Assembly (NCBI GenBank): GCA_964603025.1
Contig: CAZRTO010000059.1
Location: forward strand, 1-6,895
DNA from: CALFCX01 sp964603025
Lineage (GTDB): Bacteria; Margulisbacteria; WOR-1; JAKLHX01
Reading direction: 5' to 3'
DNA: 6,895 nucleotides
In this document: one piece after another, positions 5,451 through 6,895 of the stretch
Layout of the letters: every line of letters begins with the position of its first letter
How positions within the stretch are numbered: position 1 is the stretch's first letter
Translations under genes and position numbers: made by a program
Notes under the pieces: generated by a model
What the model was told of the DNA's origin: nothing
Seen by the model: only the letters and a program-made list of their open reading frames with translations
Database searches by the model: none

Positions 5451-5556
5451 CCTTACTCCTTCGAATTTTGCGGGGTGGTGTGCGGGATATATTATTTAAG
5501 GAATAAGGAGTAAGGAATAAGGCGAATTTTGCTCAGCATACGCTTCGCAAAATTCG
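5451..5556. repeat. Nested repeat cluster between the four-helix gene and tRNA-Ser
   Basis: A 7-base tandem repeat AAGGAAT/AAGGAGT runs about 3.5 times at 5498-5522. CGAATTTTGC occurs at 5462-5471 and 5523-5532 and inverted as GCAAAATTCG at 5547-5556. CCTTACTCCTT (5451-5461) is the exact reverse complement of AAGGAGTAAGG (5505-5515). The 10-bp stem 5523-5532/5547-5556, with a possible inner AGC/GCT stem, overlaps the last two bases of the tRNA and may act as a terminator or processing hairpin. The rest of 5371-5554 shows no gene. Confidence 0.7.
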
Positions 5557-5644
5557 GAGGGGGTGGGATTTGAACCCACGGCTCGCATTTCTGCGATCTA
5601 ACGGTTTAGCAAACCGCCCTCTTAAGCCACTTGAGTACCCCTCC
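5555..5644 (-). tRNA. tRNA-Ser (anticodon GCU)
   Basis: The minus strand folds as a complete class II tRNA. The acceptor GGAGGGG (5' end 5644) pairs with CCCCTCC, with G as discriminator at 5555. The D-arm is CTC...GAG, and the anticodon stem GCGGT/ACCGT encloses loop TTGCTAA with anticodon GCT. The long variable arm is TCGCA-GAAA-TGCGA, and the T-arm is GTGGG-TTCAAAT-CCCAC. The length is 90 bases. It reads AGC and AGU codons. CCA is not encoded and must be added after transcription. The long variable arm confirms the serine class. Confidence 0.97.
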
Positions 5645-5648
5645 GTAA

Positions 5649-5687
5649 GCAAGCTGCGCTTGCAAATCCCAAATTCAAAATCCTAAA
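5649..5687. repeat. Short palindrome and AT-rich repeat upstream of tRNA-Ser
   Basis: GCAAGC-TGC-GCTTGC (5649-5663) is a 6-bp hairpin just outside the tRNA 5' end. Next to it, 5664-5687 consists of near-repeats of AAATCC/CAAATT/CAAAATCC, a style of low-complexity intergenic sequence. Both fall inside the predicted tRNA precursor leader. Confidence 0.45.
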
Positions 5688-5706
5688 CCGGGAATCGGAT
5701 GACATC

Positions 5707-5736
5707 ATTTTATCAGAGAAACTGATATATTGTAAA
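5707..5736 (-). promoter_or_regulatory. Promoter of tRNA-Ser
   Basis: The minus strand has -35 TTTACA (5731-5736, five of six consensus bases), an 18-base spacer and -10 TAAAAT (5707-5712) preceded by TGA, an extended -10. Start near 5700, about 55 bases before the mature tRNA. The spacer holds an inverted repeat TATCAG-N5-CTGATA (5711-5727) that overlaps the -10 and could be an operator or chance. Confidence 0.65.
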
Positions 5737-5745
5737 CGAAAGAAG

Positions 5746-6895
5746 TCAGTGGTCTTTTCTTCTGCTTATCGCCCGTATGATCCTGGCCGCCAAACCTATG
5801 GCGCTTTTTTCCCTCGGGTTTATCCGTATATCGATATCTTCTATTTCGCAGCCGTCTTCAACCTTTATTGAAGAAGATTTCCCCGTTGATAAGATCTGCG
5901 ACGGATAAACGCTTCTGTGCCCGGTCATAAGAAAGCTGATAACACAGGCCACTGCCGCGTAAGGGGCTATGGCAGGCCCGAACATTTCCACCGCCATGAT
6001 GCTTGCAGCAATCGGAGTATTGGCCGCACCCGCCAGAACGCTTACAAATCCGATCGCGGAAAAAGTGCCGATATCAAGGTGCATTAATTGTCCGAATATA
6101 TTGCCTGCTGTCGCACCCACGAAGAATATGGGAGTGACTATTCCGCCGCTTCCGCCGAACCCGAGAGTTATGCTTGTAAAAACGGTCTTCAGAAATGCCG
6201 AGTACCACGGCATCTTTGCTCCGGTCAAGCTTCCTTCTATGGTATCCAGCCCCAATCCCAGATATTTTTGCGAAAATATCATCGCCAATCCCGCAACTGC
6301 GGAGCCGCCTAAAAAGGCTTTTGCGGGGCCCCACAATTTAATTCCTTTGGAAAAATCGCTTATTGTCCTTAGAATCTCTACAAAAACGAAAGAGCATATT
6401 CCAAAGAATATGCCCGCGAGGACGACCTTCATGAAGAACATCTCGCTGAAAACAGGGATGAATTTCATCGGATGATAAAAATATGATGTTCCGAGCGCCG
6501 CAGAGACCTGATACGCAGTTACTCCGGCGATAAAAGAGGGGAGGAGTACGTCATATAGGATGCTGCCGATGAATAATACCTCAACGCCGAATATGGCGCC
6601 TGCTATCGGGGTTCCGAATACGGCGGCGAACCCGGCGCTTATGCCGCATATAACGAACTTCTTCCTGTCGTTCTTGTCAAACCTGAAAATATCAGCAAGC
6701 ACAGAAGACAATCCTCCGCCGATCTGCGCGCACGGGCCTTCTTTTCCCGCAGATCCGCCGGACGCTATGGTTATTATGGTCGTCAAAAGTTTTACGGGAA
6801 CCACCGCCGCATTTATCTTGCCGCTCCTTTTGTGTACCGCTTCGATCACTTTTTCAGTGCCGTGCCCTTCGGCTTCGGGCGCAATATATTTTGTT
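5746..6895 (-). CDS. CLC-family chloride channel/transporter, N-terminus cut by window edge
   Basis: The frame enters at the right edge and stops at TGA 5746-5748; 382 residues are visible. CLC proteins are dimeric inner-membrane chloride channels or Cl-/H+ antiporters. Signature pieces in order: APEAEGHG (about 5-12), GGSAGKEGP with the gating glutamate at about residue 52 (E148 in E. coli ClcA), AVFGTPIAGAIFGVEV (about 91-106), GFGGSGGIVTPIFFVGATAG for the GxFxP region, AGAANTPIAASIMAVEM, and a tyrosine in SVYPSQ matching the chloride-binding Y445. The inner proton glutamate (ClcA E203) aligns with V106 here, while the preceding E202 position is kept. The cytoplasmic tail is short (about 45 residues) with no CBS domains. 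The GSGIP motif lies outside the window. A tRNA follows about 100 bases downstream, and no clear terminator is seen. Confidence 0.95.
   Translation of the reverse strand, partial: TKYIAPEAEGHGTEKVIEAVHKRSGKINAAVVPVKLLTTIITIASGGSAGKEGPCAQIGGGLSSVLADIFRFDKNDRKKFVICGISAGFAAVFGTPIAGAIFGVEVLFIGSILYDVLLPSFIAGVTAYQVSAALGTSYFYHPMKFIPVFSEMFFMKVVLAGIFFGICSFVFVEILRTISDFSKGIKLWGPAKAFLGGSAVAGLAMIFSQKYLGLGLDTIEGSLTGAKMPWYSAFLKTVFTSITLGFGGSGGIVTPIFFVGATAGNIFGQLMHLDIGTFSAIGFVSVLAGAANTPIAASIMAVEMFGPAIAPYAAVACVISFLMTGHRSVYPSQILSTGKSSSIKVEDGCEIEDIDIRINPREKSAIGLAARIIRAISRRKDH

Noticed and set aside
5498..5522. Possible CRISPR-like repeat array.
   Set aside because: Units are only 7 bases in immediate tandem with no spacers and no cas genes.
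5400..5645. Possible integration site at the tRNA-Ser 3' end.
   Set aside because: I find no second copy of the tRNA 3' end and no integrase; only short repeats of other kinds.

Overview
Every gene I can support is read from the minus strand, so transcription runs right to left. The window looks like ordinary chromosome of an uncultured Gram-negative-type bacterium. The AsmA-like protein implies an outer membrane. The mix of AsmA, a free-standing S23-type four-helix protein, a tiny lysine-only-type protein and a methyltransferase of a kind I associate with candidate phyla suggests Omnitrophota or a relative. That placement is inference and of low confidence.

Layout in transcription order: a CLC chloride channel/transporter cut by the right edge (5746-6895); tRNA-Ser(GCU) with its own promoter (5555-5644); a repeat-rich spacer (5371-5554); a four-helix-bundle (S23/IVP-type) protein (5026-5370); a spacer with a GC-rich hairpin; mscL with a C-terminal zinc ribbon (4478-4879); a short YgjP-type zinc metallopeptidase (3871-4419); an unrecognised eight-helix membrane protein (2936-3808), whose stop overlaps the ATG of a wrecked SAM-methyltransferase gene (2603-2939); a 24-residue lysine-rich protein with its own promoter, ribosome binding site and terminator (2439-2513); a cation diffusion facilitator exporter (1448-2356); and the N-terminal 472 residues of an AsmA-family protein running off the left edge (1-1417).

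The genes do not form one pathway. Several are envelope or ion-homeostasis functions: chloride flux, osmotic release, divalent metal efflux and envelope lipid transport or assembly. Most appear to be single transcription units. Promoters are often of the extended -10 type (TGnTAAAAT or similar). Two genes have a TAAAAT box 6-7 bases before ATG and no Shine-Dalgarno, which suggests leaderless mRNAs. Others (mscL, the lysine-rich gene, the membrane protein) have good Shine-Dalgarno sequences.

The most notable points are the internally deleted and frameshifted methyltransferase, the complete little expression unit for the lysine-rich peptide, the likely leaderless starts, a valine at the proton-glutamate position of the CLC protein, and the repeats around tRNA-Ser and the four-helix gene. 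I see no large novel system.
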